In this document: positions 16,713-25,629 of the stretch, in pieces | Numbering within the stretch: the stretch's first letter is position 1 | Layout: every line of letters begins with the position of its first letter | Assembly: GCA_024401855.1 (NCBI GenBank) | Contig: JAKSKH010000023.1 | Coordinates: 1-39,235, forward strand | Source of the DNA: Bacteroidales bacterium | GTDB lineage: Bacteria; Bacteroidota; Bacteroidia; Bacteroidales; UBA932 | Length of the DNA stretch: 39,235 bases | Reading direction: 5' to 3' | The notes under the pieces: generated by a model | The model's database searches: none | The model's input: only the letters and a program-made list of their open reading frames with translations | What the model was told of the DNA's origin: nothing | Position numbers and translations under genes: made by a program

Positions 16713-17831
16713 ATGTGGAAGTATTTGCTGAAAAAGGAATTCAAGCAGTTTCTCAGAGACCCGGGAACCCCCGGAATGACTCTCATGTTCCCATTCCTTA
16801 TCATTCTGGTGTTTCCCTTCGCATCCAATATGGAGATACGCAACATCAAGCTGGTGATGGTTGACAACGACTGCTCGGAGCAGTCCGCACTTATGATGGA
16901 GAAATGCGCGTCTTCAGGATATTTTGAGGTCAAGGATATTGTGAACTCCCCTTCGGAAGCCCAGAAGATGATGGATGACGGAAGGATAGATGCCATTCTC
17001 ACTATAAACGCGGGCTTTGCCAAGTACATTGAAGGGGATGTCCCCGCTACGGACGCACTCCCCGTAGGCATCAAGGTGAACACTGTGAACGGCACGCGCG
17101 GAAGCATTGGCTCGCAGTACCTGAATGCCTGCGTGTCATCTTACGTGATGTCGGCCAAGGGAATGTCAGGAGGAACGGCCGGGCAGTCCCCGCAGATAGA
17201 TGTCACTGAGACTTACAGGTACAACGAGTTCCTGGATTACAAGGAATTCATGATTCCAGCTCTCATAGTGATTGCAATAACCATGATGTGCGGATTCCTG
17301 CCGGCCCTGAACATAGTTTCCGAGAAAGAGAGAGGAACAATCGAGCAGATGAACGTGACCCCTGTGAGCAAGGCGGCCTTCATCATCTGCAAGATGGTGC
17401 CTTATGTGGTGGTGGCCTATTTCATGGTTTTCTCCTGCATGCTGCTCTCCTGGCTGGCGTTCGGGTACGGTTGTGCCGGAAGCCTTCTGGACGTGTGCAT
17501 CTTCACTCTCGCCCATATAGTCGTGATGGCTTCGTTCGGACTGCTTGTGTCCAACTACAGCGAGAACGCGCAACAGGCGATGTTCGTGATCTGGTTCTTC
17601 AGCATGGCCTTCATGCTCGTGGCCGGAATATTCACGCCGCTGGAATCCATGCCGCAATGGGCAAAGATTGTAGCCTACGCGAATCCGCTGACCTATTATG
17701 CCGATGCCATGCGCGGCATCTTCCTCAAGGGAAGCACTCTGGCCGATACATGGAAGGACCTTGTGTGCCTTGTGGGGATAGGGGGAACGACCACCTTATG
17801 GGCCATCCTCAGCTATCACAAGACCAACTAG
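16713..17831 (+). CDS. ABC-2 type permease, second of pair
   Basis: Second inner-membrane permease, 372 aa, with the same plan as the first: a helix near 22-40, an extracytoplasmic domain, then five helices from about 175 on. The coupling motif is KERGTIEQMNVTPVS. It starts 3 bp after the first permease. It completes the tripartite exporter with the TolC- and HlyD-like proteins; substrates of such systems include drugs and other amphiphiles, but none can be named here. Its TAG stop shares the palindrome CTAG (17828-17831) with the stop of the convergent GH38 gene, and no terminator separates them. Confidence 0.92.
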   Translation: MWKYLLKKEFKQFLRDPGTPGMTLMFPFLIILVFPFASNMEIRNIKLVMVDNDCSEQSALMMEKCASSGYFEVKDIVNSPSEAQKMMDDGRIDAILTINAGFAKYIEGDVPATDALPVGIKVNTVNGTRGSIGSQYLNACVSSYVMSAKGMSGGTAGQSPQIDVTETYRYNEFLDYKEFMIPALIVIAITMMCGFLPALNIVSEKERGTIEQMNVTPVSKAAFIICKMVPYVVVAYFMVFSCMLLSWLAFGYGCAGSLLDVCIFTLAHIVVMASFGLLVSNYSENAQQAMFVIWFFSMAFMLVAGIFTPLESMPQWAKIVAYANPLTYYADAMRGIFLKGSTLADTWKDLVCLVGIGGTTTLWAILSYHKTN

Positions 17832-20422
17832 GAGGCCTTTACCATAACGAAGATATCGTCGTAGGGAGCGAGTTTGAGGCTCCTCAAGCGGCGTCCGCGC
17901 ATCTTCTCCAGGGCATCCGCCTTCCTGAATCTGAGAGTCTTTCCGTTGCGCTTGAGCACAAGTGTCGAGGCGTTCCCGGAAATTTCGCGGACCTGCAGGA
18001 TTACGTATCCCTTCTTTCTGGCGGGAGCCATGGAGCTTATGATTATTCCTTCGGATTCCACGCTCAGACAGGATTTCTCGGCAGGGTTGTTGTCCGGTGC
18101 CCCCTGGGGCAGCACGCGTCCGTAGGGCTGTACCCTGTCGCCCATGGCGAATTGCAGGGCCGTGGCATCTGAGTTGTCCCGGCTGGAGGTAATGCTGTAG
18201 TTCCAATGTATCTCGCCTTCCTGAGTGGCTCTGAAATTGGTTGTCCAGTAGTTGTTGAGAACCCAGGAGAACACGTGGGCCTTCTCATAGGTCTTGAGGT
18301 ACTGGAATTCCCCTTCAAGAAGATTGCCGAGCTGGACAAGGGGCACTTCCTTTGAAGACAGCAGCACCTGATAGTTGTCTGAGCGCGAGGCGACGAAGTT
18401 CTGCATGGTGTTCCAACCGCTGGCGGTTCCTTCAAGCTGATTTTCTCCGGGACGCACGAATCCTCCCTGGACATCGAAGGCCAGGCGGTCCCCTACAAAC
18501 GGGAACGCTACATAATATGCTGCCGGTTCGGGATTGGGAAGAGGCCTCATGGCATAGCTGAGCTCAATCCGCGGCTGGTCTTCGTAGAGCTTTATCTCGC
18601 AGCTTACACCATGCTCTGAAAGTCCGTCAGCCATGCCGCTCACAATGACGCTGCGGTAAAGGGGGCCGTTGTGCCCGGGAGTGACGGTCACTCCGCTGAC
18701 GCTGCTGCGGGAGAGTCCGTGATACGTGTATCTGGACATGTTCCACCTGTCGGAGAGGGTCTCGTAAATAAGCTGGCCCGCAGCCCATCCGGAACTCGGA
18801 TCAACCATCTCGCGTCCTGCGCTCTTGTCGAAGATGCTGCTTATTCCTCCCCTTTCGGAGTCTATACTTATGCGGTAATAAGCGTTTTCAAGCACGGTCA
18901 GGTCTATGTCCTGTACCGGTTCGGCTTTTTCTTCGCCCGGTACGATGCGGTATGTCCGGTAGCCGAGCGGGGGCAGATTCCTTACGAATATCCTGTAATA
19001 CGCACCTTCCGTCCTTGAAGAGTACGCCTGGTAGGCCGCTTCGTCTCCGTTTTCATCAACGATGCGGTATGACGAATTCCCGGGAAGCAGTTCGTAATCC
19101 ACATAAACGTCGCAGTATGCATCCCTTTTCCATGCAAGCGGGTTGAAGAAGGTGATGGTGGGAACCTCGCAGCGGTGGATAAAGGTCTGCAGCAGACCTC
19201 CGGCCGTTTCGTACAGCATTTTCGCCTTCTTCTGCGCTGTCCATGCATAGGACCCCTTGCAGGCCCATTGCAGCTCCGACTGATAGCAGCTGGGATCATC
19301 TATGGACTTGTAGAAGCCGAAGGTATGTTCATCGTAGAACAGCAGGTTGTTGTGTATGTCTTCTATTTCCGCATTCACGCCTGCGGGAAGCCTGGCGCCG
19401 AGCATCTCCGCCATTGAGAGCAGGGCCTGGTTGGAAAGCATGTCGGCCTGGGTCTTGCGGGCCTCGCCGGTTTCTCTCATTGCAGAGCCGAAGCCGTCTG
19501 TCCACCAGTCGGGGTAGGCCACCCTGTATACGGGCAGCTCGCCGGAGTACTTCGCTTCAACATTGTCTATGAATTCGTGCGCGGTGGCGGAACGGAGCTT
19601 GGGCCATTCGTGGGTCTCGTTCCACTCCTTGATGAGGTCGCATACCTTGTATGACGGGGGTGCGTTGTCGGTGAAGGTGCCCAGATACTGCATTCCTATC
19701 TCATTGAAGGGATAGCCGTTCTTTTCAAGCGATTCGAGATATTCCAGAAGATTGGGCTCGAAGGTCTGCGCGTCCTCCAGGATACCCAGCATATCCGCCT
19801 TCATGTAGTGCTCCGCGCGGAAGGCAATGAGGCTGCGGCCCGAGGGCGACTCCCACTTGAACAGGGTGGGAATGTCGAAAGGCTCAAGCGCCCGGTCCGT
19901 ATGCTCTCCCATCCACAGGTAGTCCACTCCTATTTCCGGGAGGAAGTCGGCCAGACACCAGGAGATGCCGTTCACGTCGTTCTGCATTGCCCCGCGGAAG
20001 GGGATGCCCTGTTCCTTGAGCTCCTTCAGGGGCAGAAGGAAATAACGCATGGAATTCTCGTCGGAGACTTCGGCCATGTTGAAGTACATTGCCGTTACCT
20101 CTATCTGGCCGCGGGCAATGCAGTCTTTCAGACGCTTCACCTGCTTTGCGGGACGGACTTTGACGTATTCCGTCACGGCCCAGGCGGCCTCGCAGGTCCA
20201 TCTGAATCTGGCGTCGTCCGGATAGTCCTTTGTAATGTCGCAGTAATCTATGGCGTAGTCTATGTAGCGCAGATGCTCTGCAAGAATTTCTGTCTGGGGC
20301 TTGGTGTAGCCTATGTCCGTATGCGTGTGCTGTACAAGATAGATTGTCCAGTTGCGCTCCGGAGCCGCAGTAAGGCTCAATGCCAGCGAGAGTGCCAGGG
20401 TGAGGGTGGATAATTTCTTCAT
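17828..20422 (-). CDS. Secreted GH38-type alpha-mannosidase
   Basis: Glycoside hydrolase family 38 alpha-mannosidase-like enzyme, 864 aa, with a signal peptide (about 1-20). The metal-binding motif is HTHTDIGYT (His34 and Asp36), and the predicted nucleophile is Asp149 in MQNDVNGISW. The remainder reads as the middle helical domain and C-terminal beta-sandwich domains of GH38 (for example ENAYYRISIDSERGGISSIFDK and PGHNGPLYRSVIVSG). It would release alpha-linked mannose from glycans such as N-glycans in the periplasm. The start lies 13 bp after the stop of the peptidase-phosphoesterase gene, so the two are probably one transcript. It overlaps the convergent permease gene by 4 bp at its stop. 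Substrate linkage is not determinable. Confidence 0.9.
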   Translation of the reverse strand: MKKLSTLTLALSLALSLTAAPERNWTIYLVQHTHTDIGYTKPQTEILAEHLRYIDYAIDYCDITKDYPDDARFRWTCEAAWAVTEYVKVRPAKQVKRLKDCIARGQIEVTAMYFNMAEVSDENSMRYFLLPLKELKEQGIPFRGAMQNDVNGISWCLADFLPEIGVDYLWMGEHTDRALEPFDIPTLFKWESPSGRSLIAFRAEHYMKADMLGILEDAQTFEPNLLEYLESLEKNGYPFNEIGMQYLGTFTDNAPPSYKVCDLIKEWNETHEWPKLRSATAHEFIDNVEAKYSGELPVYRVAYPDWWTDGFGSAMRETGEARKTQADMLSNQALLSMAEMLGARLPAGVNAEIEDIHNNLLFYDEHTFGFYKSIDDPSCYQSELQWACKGSYAWTAQKKAKMLYETAGGLLQTFIHRCEVPTITFFNPLAWKRDAYCDVYVDYELLPGNSSYRIVDENGDEAAYQAYSSRTEGAYYRIFVRNLPPLGYRTYRIVPGEEKAEPVQDIDLTVLENAYYRISIDSERGGISSIFDKSAGREMVDPSSGWAAGQLIYETLSDRWNMSRYTYHGLSRSSVSGVTVTPGHNGPLYRSVIVSGMADGLSEHGVSCEIKLYEDQPRIELSYAMRPLPNPEPAAYYVAFPFVGDRLAFDVQGGFVRPGENQLEGTASGWNTMQNFVASRSDNYQVLLSSKEVPLVQLGNLLEGEFQYLKTYEKAHVFSWVLNNYWTTNFRATQEGEIHWNYSITSSRDNSDATALQFAMGDRVQPYGRVLPQGAPDNNPAEKSCLSVESEGIIISSMAPARKKGYVILQVREISGNASTLVLKRNGKTLRFRKADALEKMRGRRLRSLKLAPYDDIFVMVKAS

Positions 20423-20435
20423 GTGTCTTTTAAGT

Positions 20436-22805
20436 TTATTTCATTGTTGGCAGGAAGGTGGCTGTGAATCCGTCTCTTGAAACTTTCACGACATTTATTC
20501 CTGAGGGAAGATTGTTGAACGCGTGCGCTACCGGACCGCAGTTTATCATCTTTATTCCTCCTATTTCATTTGCTCCTCCGGTGTGAGTGTGTCCGGTGAA
20601 CAGGGCTTCCACTCCGTATTTCTTGAATGCGGATATGTATTTTTCCCTCAGATGTACCGGGAAGTTTTCATAAGAGAGGGGTTCTTCCATATCCTCGCGC
20701 ACGAGGGGGCAGTGGCAGAAAAGGAAGATGTGCCTGCAGTCTCCGGCCTGCTCCATCCGGGCGCAGAGCCAGTTGAACTGCTCCTCCTCGGCCTCGGCGC
20801 TCCCTTCCTTTATTCTGCAGGAGTCGAATCCTATCAGGGCACAGTCGCCTTTCCTGAAGGAGAACCTGTCGTAGCCGACGAAGTCAAGATACCCGGCGAG
20901 CTTTTCTGCATTGAAGCCGGGGATGTCGTGGTTGCCCGGTGTGATGAACACGGGGATGCCGGGGTCTATCCGGGCCATGCCGCTTTCATAGATGGCGCGC
21001 TGCGCGGCATCGAGGTAATTGTGGAGCAGGTCCCCCGTTACTATTACAAAGGCCGGACGTATCGCATTTATGCTGTCGACGGCCGCGTTGAGCAGGGCCT
21101 CCGATACGCAGAAGCGCTCGCTGTCGTCCATGAAACCTATCTGGGGGTCGCTTATCTGCACGAAGGTCATCTCTCCGCTGTAATGTCTGTTGCCGGTGAC
21201 GGAAGCTATAGCGCGGCGGTAGGTGTCGTTGTAGCCGTTGCGCAAGGGGCTTGCCCCGCGTCCTCCGGGCGATACAAGGAATTGTCCGTCCTTTTCCGGC
21301 TTGAGAGCCATGTCGTTGTACATCACTACCAGATGGATGCCGAGTTCCTTCCATCTGGAGAGCATCTCGGCGGCGCATTCCTCGCTGAAGGACGTGAGGT
21401 ATTTCCGGGCCGCCCTGCTTCCCATTGCGGCCGCTTTGGAATCGACCTCTCCCTGCATCGCTATATATTTGTCCTGAAGCTCGTCCCTGAGTTCCTTAAG
21501 CTTTGGATAGAACAGGGAGTATCTCTGATATACCATGTTGGACACCCAGTTGCACACCCAGAAGGCGGAATCCCAGGAGAAGTCTACGTCAGAGGCGGCG
21601 GGGTCGTTGTAGCATTCGGGCGATTTCTCGGCGCAGCAGTAAACGGGAGTGTAGGTGACCATGCCGGCGTCATCGTTCCCGTACCACAGAACTCCTCCCA
21701 CGGCGTCGGGCAGATTTCCACGCATCTGGCAGACCCGGGTGCAGGCGGACTGCTGCGTCGCTATCGGGCGTTCGAAGAAATAAGTCATTCCGTCTATTGA
21801 ATATTCCTGGGGGCGCGGACGGTAGGGTGAGTTCCAGGGGCCTCCGGCAATATCCACGGTCATGTCCAGCGGTGTGCCTTCGTAATGGTCGCGCATCATG
21901 TCCATAACGTCCTTGAGAGCAAGCTTTCTGTCCGGTTTTATGTAGAGCGGCATTTCTTCGGAGCTGCCGATGTGGAAGCCGTCAACGGTTTCGAGGTACT
22001 TCCCGAAATCGGAGGAGAAGCGGTTGAAAATGCTCCATACCCTCGCCTCGCAGGCTCTCTGCATATGGAAATCCGTGGGACTGTATGCCTTGGAGAAGTC
22101 GAAGTCGGCATCGTCCCCGCTGAAATAGCCTTTTCTGCGCGCGTAGCTTATCACATCGCTTGAAAAAACAACGTTTTCAGGGTCGTCCTGGGCGAAGGTG
22201 TGGATGCGGCTCTGGTTGGCATGGGCGCAGATGCAGTCGTCGGGAATGCGTACCGCAACCCATACGGCCCCTTTTTCATCGGTGCCTTTTCCTATCATTT
22301 CCATTATCCACGCTTCTTCCGGATCAACTATGGAGAAGGTCTCTCCGCTGCTTGCGTATCCGTACTCTGCTACGAGTCCGGTCATTGTCCTGATGGCTTC
22401 CCTCGCATCTGCCGATCTTTGAAGGGCAAGCGCCATAAGGGAGGTGTAGTGGAGAAGCCCGTCCGGGTTGGCCTGCCCCGTACGTCCGCCCCAGGTGGTT
22501 TCGGTGATGCTCAGCTGCTTCTCGTTGATTGAGCCGACCACCCTGTAAGTGAAGGGGACCTGAGGGATTTCTCCCATGTGGACAAGATTGTCATAGTCGT
22601 AAACCCGGACCTTCTCAGAGACGGAATGCCTGCCACCCGGCGTTACAGTCAGCTTGTCGCACATCCCGTAACTGTCCATGTTGTATGAAACCATTGTTGA
22701 ACCGTCCGAGGATGCCTTCCTGCCGACTATGATATTCGTGCAGGCAAGAATCGGCACGCCTGACAGCATAGCCGCTATAACAATTGCAAAGTGTTTCGTT
22801 TTCAT
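20436..22805 (-). CDS. C69 dipeptidase fused to CPPED1-like metallophosphoesterase
   Basis: A two-domain secreted protein of 789 aa, started at the ATG at 22803-22805 because a signal peptide begins there; 41 more in-frame upstream residues look non-coding. The signal ends before Cys22 (PILA, then CTNIIVG), the expected N-terminal nucleophile of peptidase family C69 (Ntn hydrolase). The C69 domain covers about 22-525 (MVSYNMDSYG, ETTWGGR, ADAREAI, AHANQSRI). From about 542 a calcineurin-type metallophosphoesterase follows, with SDPQIGF (Asp553), VTGDLLHN, PGNHD (624-627), a metal His in FCHCPL and GHTHTGG (738-741). The DPQ form is like CPPED1 proteins. The paralogue at 29141-30835 ends just where this fusion continues. 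ILAC is also lipobox-like, so lipidation of Cys22 cannot be excluded; that would conflict with catalysis. Confidence 0.88.
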   Translation of the reverse strand: MKTKHFAIVIAAMLSGVPILACTNIIVGRKASSDGSTMVSYNMDSYGMCDKLTVTPGGRHSVSEKVRVYDYDNLVHMGEIPQVPFTYRVVGSINEKQLSITETTWGGRTGQANPDGLLHYTSLMALALQRSADAREAIRTMTGLVAEYGYASSGETFSIVDPEEAWIMEMIGKGTDEKGAVWVAVRIPDDCICAHANQSRIHTFAQDDPENVVFSSDVISYARRKGYFSGDDADFDFSKAYSPTDFHMQRACEARVWSIFNRFSSDFGKYLETVDGFHIGSSEEMPLYIKPDRKLALKDVMDMMRDHYEGTPLDMTVDIAGGPWNSPYRPRPQEYSIDGMTYFFERPIATQQSACTRVCQMRGNLPDAVGGVLWYGNDDAGMVTYTPVYCCAEKSPECYNDPAASDVDFSWDSAFWVCNWVSNMVYQRYSLFYPKLKELRDELQDKYIAMQGEVDSKAAAMGSRAARKYLTSFSEECAAEMLSRWKELGIHLVVMYNDMALKPEKDGQFLVSPGGRGASPLRNGYNDTYRRAIASVTGNRHYSGEMTFVQISDPQIGFMDDSERFCVSEALLNAAVDSINAIRPAFVIVTGDLLHNYLDAAQRAIYESGMARIDPGIPVFITPGNHDIPGFNAEKLAGYLDFVGYDRFSFRKGDCALIGFDSCRIKEGSAEAEEEQFNWLCARMEQAGDCRHIFLFCHCPLVREDMEEPLSYENFPVHLREKYISAFKKYGVEALFTGHTHTGGANEIGGIKMINCGPVAHAFNNLPSGINVVKVSRDGFTATFLPTMK

Positions 22806-22829
22806 TCGAATGTGATTTTTTGTGCTTAA

Positions 22830-22837
22830 CAAAAATA
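22830..22837 (-). promoter_or_regulatory. Candidate -7 box for the peptidase/GH38 operon
   Basis: The minus strand reads TATTTTTG, an exact TAnnTTTG match, giving a predicted leader of roughly 15-20 nt before the ATG at 22805. No -33 TTG at 19-21 bp was found. Confidence 0.5.
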
Positions 22838-22842
22838 ATAAT

Positions 22843-22850
22843 TTAATTTG
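22843..22850 (+). promoter_or_regulatory. Near-consensus -7 box for the three-gene envelope cassette
   Basis: TTAATTTG differs from TAnnTTTG at one position and ends 9 bp before the ATG at 22860. It lies back to back with the minus-strand box at 22830-22837, so the 54-bp gap would hold both divergent promoters. Confidence 0.35.
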
Positions 22851-22859
22851 TATCCGATA

Positions 22860-23420
22860 ATGAAACGTATTTGTATAATGTTGATTGTTCTGTGCATGTG
22901 TCTGACGGGCCTTGCACAGACCCGGCATGAGGTCCGTATCGGTTGGGGCGACATGCTTTTCGAGACGGCGGTTTTCTATCCGTCACAGCAGAAAACTGAT
23001 TACAGCTATACCGGGCACATATTTGCAGGATATCAGTACAGCTTGAAGAGCTGGCTCAGCATCGGCGCCGAGTTTGATTACGGCAAGGTGTCCTGGATGG
23101 AGAATTCCTCTGCCGTACACTTTGATAACTTTTCTGTTATACCGGAAATAAGGTTCACTTACTTCCGGAAGGGGATAGTTACTATGTACAGCGGTCTCGG
23201 GGTCGGAATCCTGATAAATACAGGCAATGAGGTGGATTATCTGGGTAGGAATACCGCAGCCGCTCCCGAGCTTGAAATAACCGCCTACGGCATCTCGGTG
23301 GCGTATAAGAACCTTTTCGGAGCATTTGAAATCGGGGGTCTCACCTCCCTCAAGGGCAAAAATGAGATCTACATGATAGGGTCGAGGTTGTTTTCCGTTG
23401 CAATTGGCTTTAGATTATGA
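22860..23420 (+). CDS. Small outer-membrane beta-barrel protein
   Basis: A 186-aa protein from the ATG at 22860 (MKRICIMLIVLC), with a signal peptide ending near LTGLAQ. The rest alternates polar and hydrophobic residues in strands ending with aromatic residues: YTGHIFAGYQYSLKSWLSIGAEFDYG, RFTYFRKGIVTMYSGLGVGI and a C-terminal SVAIGFRL ending at the stop. This is the pattern of an eight-stranded porin-like or OmpW/OmpA-like barrel. I do not recognise a specific family and assign no function. Its stop overlaps the next start as ATGA (23417-23420), so it is translationally coupled to the hydrolase gene. A near-consensus promoter box lies just upstream. Confidence 0.8.
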   Translation: MKRICIMLIVLCMCLTGLAQTRHEVRIGWGDMLFETAVFYPSQQKTDYSYTGHIFAGYQYSLKSWLSIGAEFDYGKVSWMENSSAVHFDNFSVIPEIRFTYFRKGIVTMYSGLGVGILINTGNEVDYLGRNTAAAPELEITAYGISVAYKNLFGAFEIGGLTSLKGKNEIYMIGSRLFSVAIGFRL

Positions 23421-24691
23421 AACGAAACATTTTAGTTATAGCATTGGCGCTTGCTTTTCCGGCATGCAGCCATGATGTGCCCGAGGTCTTTGACCTGAAT
23501 ACCGGAACAAGCGCAACCAAAACAAGTTTCGAGGTTCTCAGGGAGTATGACAGCAACCTGCGTGACGAGGAAATATGGTCATCAATTGAAGAAGAGGCCA
23601 GGGCTGAAGACAGTGTTACGAAAGCCACGAGCACCAATCTGATCGGGATGTCCTCAGGATTCCTGTCCTGCCTTACGGCCGGCAGGATACATTCCGTGAT
23701 AGGAACCTACGAATCAAGGGATCTTAACGGAGACCCGATAAGGGTGTCAGGAAGAATATTGTATCCGAAGCAGGGAAAGATAAAGAATATGATAATCGTA
23801 TCCCATTACACCATAGGTTCCAATGCGGAGGCGCCTTCGGAGAACTTCAGTTTTGAAGGTATATATGCGGCACTGGGATATGTGGTCGTAATTGCGGACT
23901 ATATAGGCTTCGGTGTTACAAAAGATATGGTTCATCCGTATCTTCAGGCAAACACTACTGCGAGGAATGTCATTGATATGGCTGTCGCCGCCCGGCCCTT
24001 CCTGAAGAACAGGGGCATCGTGCCCGAGTCGGATGAGGTTATTCTTGTGGGATATTCGCAGGGAGGGGCGACTACAATGCACGTGCAGCGCCTTCTCGAA
24101 ACCGACGAGGAGTATGCCGGCACGTTCAAGATAAAGATAAACTATGCCGGGTCCGGCCCTTACGACATTGCAAGGACGTATGACTACAGCATAGAGAAAG
24201 ACAAGACCGGCATCCCCTGCGCCATTCCCATGATTATCCAGGGCATGAGCATAGGTATGGAGAGACCTCTGGACATGTTCTTCTTCTTCAAGGAACCTCT
24301 TCTTACACATTACAGGGAGTGGTTGAACTCGAAGAAATATACGGTTTCGCAGATAAGCGCCCTGATTGGCACCAATTATCTTTCGGAGATTCTGACCGCC
24401 AATGCCAGGGACAAGTCCAATCCGGAAACTGCAAGATTCTATCAGGAGTTGAGGAAGAACAGCATTCCCAACAACTACTATCCCCAGGCCCCCGTCTATA
24501 TGTTCCATTCGGAGGATGACCAGACCGTTCCTTTCGTGAACTCCCAGCTCATGCAGAGGCAGTACACGATATATAACGTGCATACAGGTGGAGACGTGAA
24601 GGTTGAATATGATTTCGGCCATTACGGGAACCATCAGCAGGGCGCCCTCAAGTTCATTCTTAAAGTTGCGGTAATTCTCAGCAAGTCATGA
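23417..24691 (+). CDS. Alpha/beta-hydrolase lipoprotein (lipase/esterase-like)
   Basis: A 424-aa exported hydrolase. The N-terminus (MKRNILVIALALAFPACSHD) is a lipoprotein signal with Cys17. A charged linker runs to about 70. The alpha/beta-hydrolase core has VVIADYIGFG (157-166) near the oxyanion region, the nucleophile elbow VGYSQGG with Ser214, a likely acid Asp368 in SEDDQTVP and a His in DFGHYGNHQQGA (402 or 406). The order and the GYSQGG elbow resemble secreted lipases and cinnamoyl or acyl esterases, but the substrate is unknown. It is coupled by ATGA overlaps to the barrel gene before it and to the lipoprotein gene after it. Together these suggest a surface-located set. Confidence 0.85.
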   Translation: MKRNILVIALALAFPACSHDVPEVFDLNTGTSATKTSFEVLREYDSNLRDEEIWSSIEEEARAEDSVTKATSTNLIGMSSGFLSCLTAGRIHSVIGTYESRDLNGDPIRVSGRILYPKQGKIKNMIIVSHYTIGSNAEAPSENFSFEGIYAALGYVVVIADYIGFGVTKDMVHPYLQANTTARNVIDMAVAARPFLKNRGIVPESDEVILVGYSQGGATTMHVQRLLETDEEYAGTFKIKINYAGSGPYDIARTYDYSIEKDKTGIPCAIPMIIQGMSIGMERPLDMFFFFKEPLLTHYREWLNSKKYTVSQISALIGTNYLSEILTANARDKSNPETARFYQELRKNSIPNNYYPQAPVYMFHSEDDQTVPFVNSQLMQRQYTIYNVHTGGDVKVEYDFGHYGNHQQGALKFILKVAVILSKS

Positions 24692-25629
24692 TGAAGATTA
24701 ACAGTATATCATTGTTGGCCGTTCTGGCTCTCGCCCTGACGGGCTGTGTCAAGGTTGTTCCACGCAGCGACCATCCTTTCAACATCACTGTAAGCAAGGT
24801 GATGTCTTATCAGGTGCATCTTGACATTGTTCCGGAGAACAATGATTTCAAGTATTATCCCGGAGTCATTACAAGGTATGATTACAGCAGATATTCATGC
24901 GCCGAGATTTTCGTGGATGCGGTGGACAAGGAACTCCGCCGTATGTATGAGATCCAGCATACAACCGTTCCCTTTGACGAACTGTTCCTTTATACCGGGG
25001 CGCAGTTTTATTCTCAGGTGAATCTTAAAGCGGATACCGAGTACTATGCGTTTGCCATCCCTTACGATGACCAGGGGAGACCGGAAGCCGTTGTTGTGAC
25101 GGAGCCTTTCAAGACAGCTTCGGGGAAAAGGTCGGATATAACGTTCGGAGCTGAACTGCAGGGAAGCATGCTGACCATAATCCCGTCCAACGGTGACCAG
25201 TATTTCGTTGATTATGAGAGGAAAAAGGAGATTGACGAGTATTATTACTCCCCATATTACTACTATGAAACCATGGTTCAGCTGTATTGGGAATATGATT
25301 TCCTCGACTATTTTCTTGTGAGGGGCAAGGAGACTGAGGATATTTCCGATTATTACGACCTGACACCCGGAGACCGGTTCTATCTGGTTGCCGCCGGGTT
25401 TGAAGACGGCACCAATTCGGATGTCCAGTGTTTTCTGATTACATATAACGGAAAAGACGAACCCGGGACTGTAGAGCCGGGTCCGTCTCTTGAGAGTTAT
25501 TACGAAGAGGGAGCTAATTCCTCAAAATCGTCTGTCCGTCTTTTGAATCAACCTCTATCGCGGAGTCCTTATGGATTCTGCCCTCTAAGATCTCTCTGGC
25601 GAGCTGATTCACCAGTTCTCTCTGAATAA
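24688..25629 (+). CDS. Envelope lipoprotein, apparently 3'-truncated, running into clpB
   Basis: The reading frame gives 313 aa. The signal [20 protein letters not shown] has a lipobox with Cys20. The mature part looks like two beta-rich domains (about 30-145 and 150-255; [17 protein letters not shown] and [16 protein letters not shown] resemble fibronectin-III-like strands), then a Pro/Glu linker [19 protein letters not shown]. From residue 276 (base 25513) the frame is simply the antisense of clpB, and the 38-residue tail reads as unnatural. A TAA lies in another frame at 25515-25517. I infer that a deletion or small indel removed the genuine C-terminus. It is coupled to the hydrolase gene by ATGA. 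Function unknown. Confidence 0.75.
   Translation: MMKINSISLLAVLALALTGCVKVVPRSDHPFNITVSKVMSYQVHLDIVPENNDFKYYPGVITRYDYSRYSCAEIFVDAVDKELRRMYEIQHTTVPFDELFLYTGAQFYSQVNLKADTEYYAFAIPYDDQGRPEAVVVTEPFKTASGKRSDITFGAELQGSMLTIIPSNGDQYFVDYERKKEIDEYYYSPYYYYETMVQLYWEYDFLDYFLVRGKETEDISDYYDLTPGDRFYLVAAGFEDGTNSDVQCFLITYNGKDEPGTVEPGPSLESYYEEGANSSKSSVRLLNQPLSRSPYGFCPLRSLWRADSPVLSE

Noticed and set aside
20523-21800. 425-codon open frame antisense to the peptidase-phosphoesterase gene
   Set aside because: It lies fully inside a gene with intact catalytic motifs and shows no recognisable protein features.
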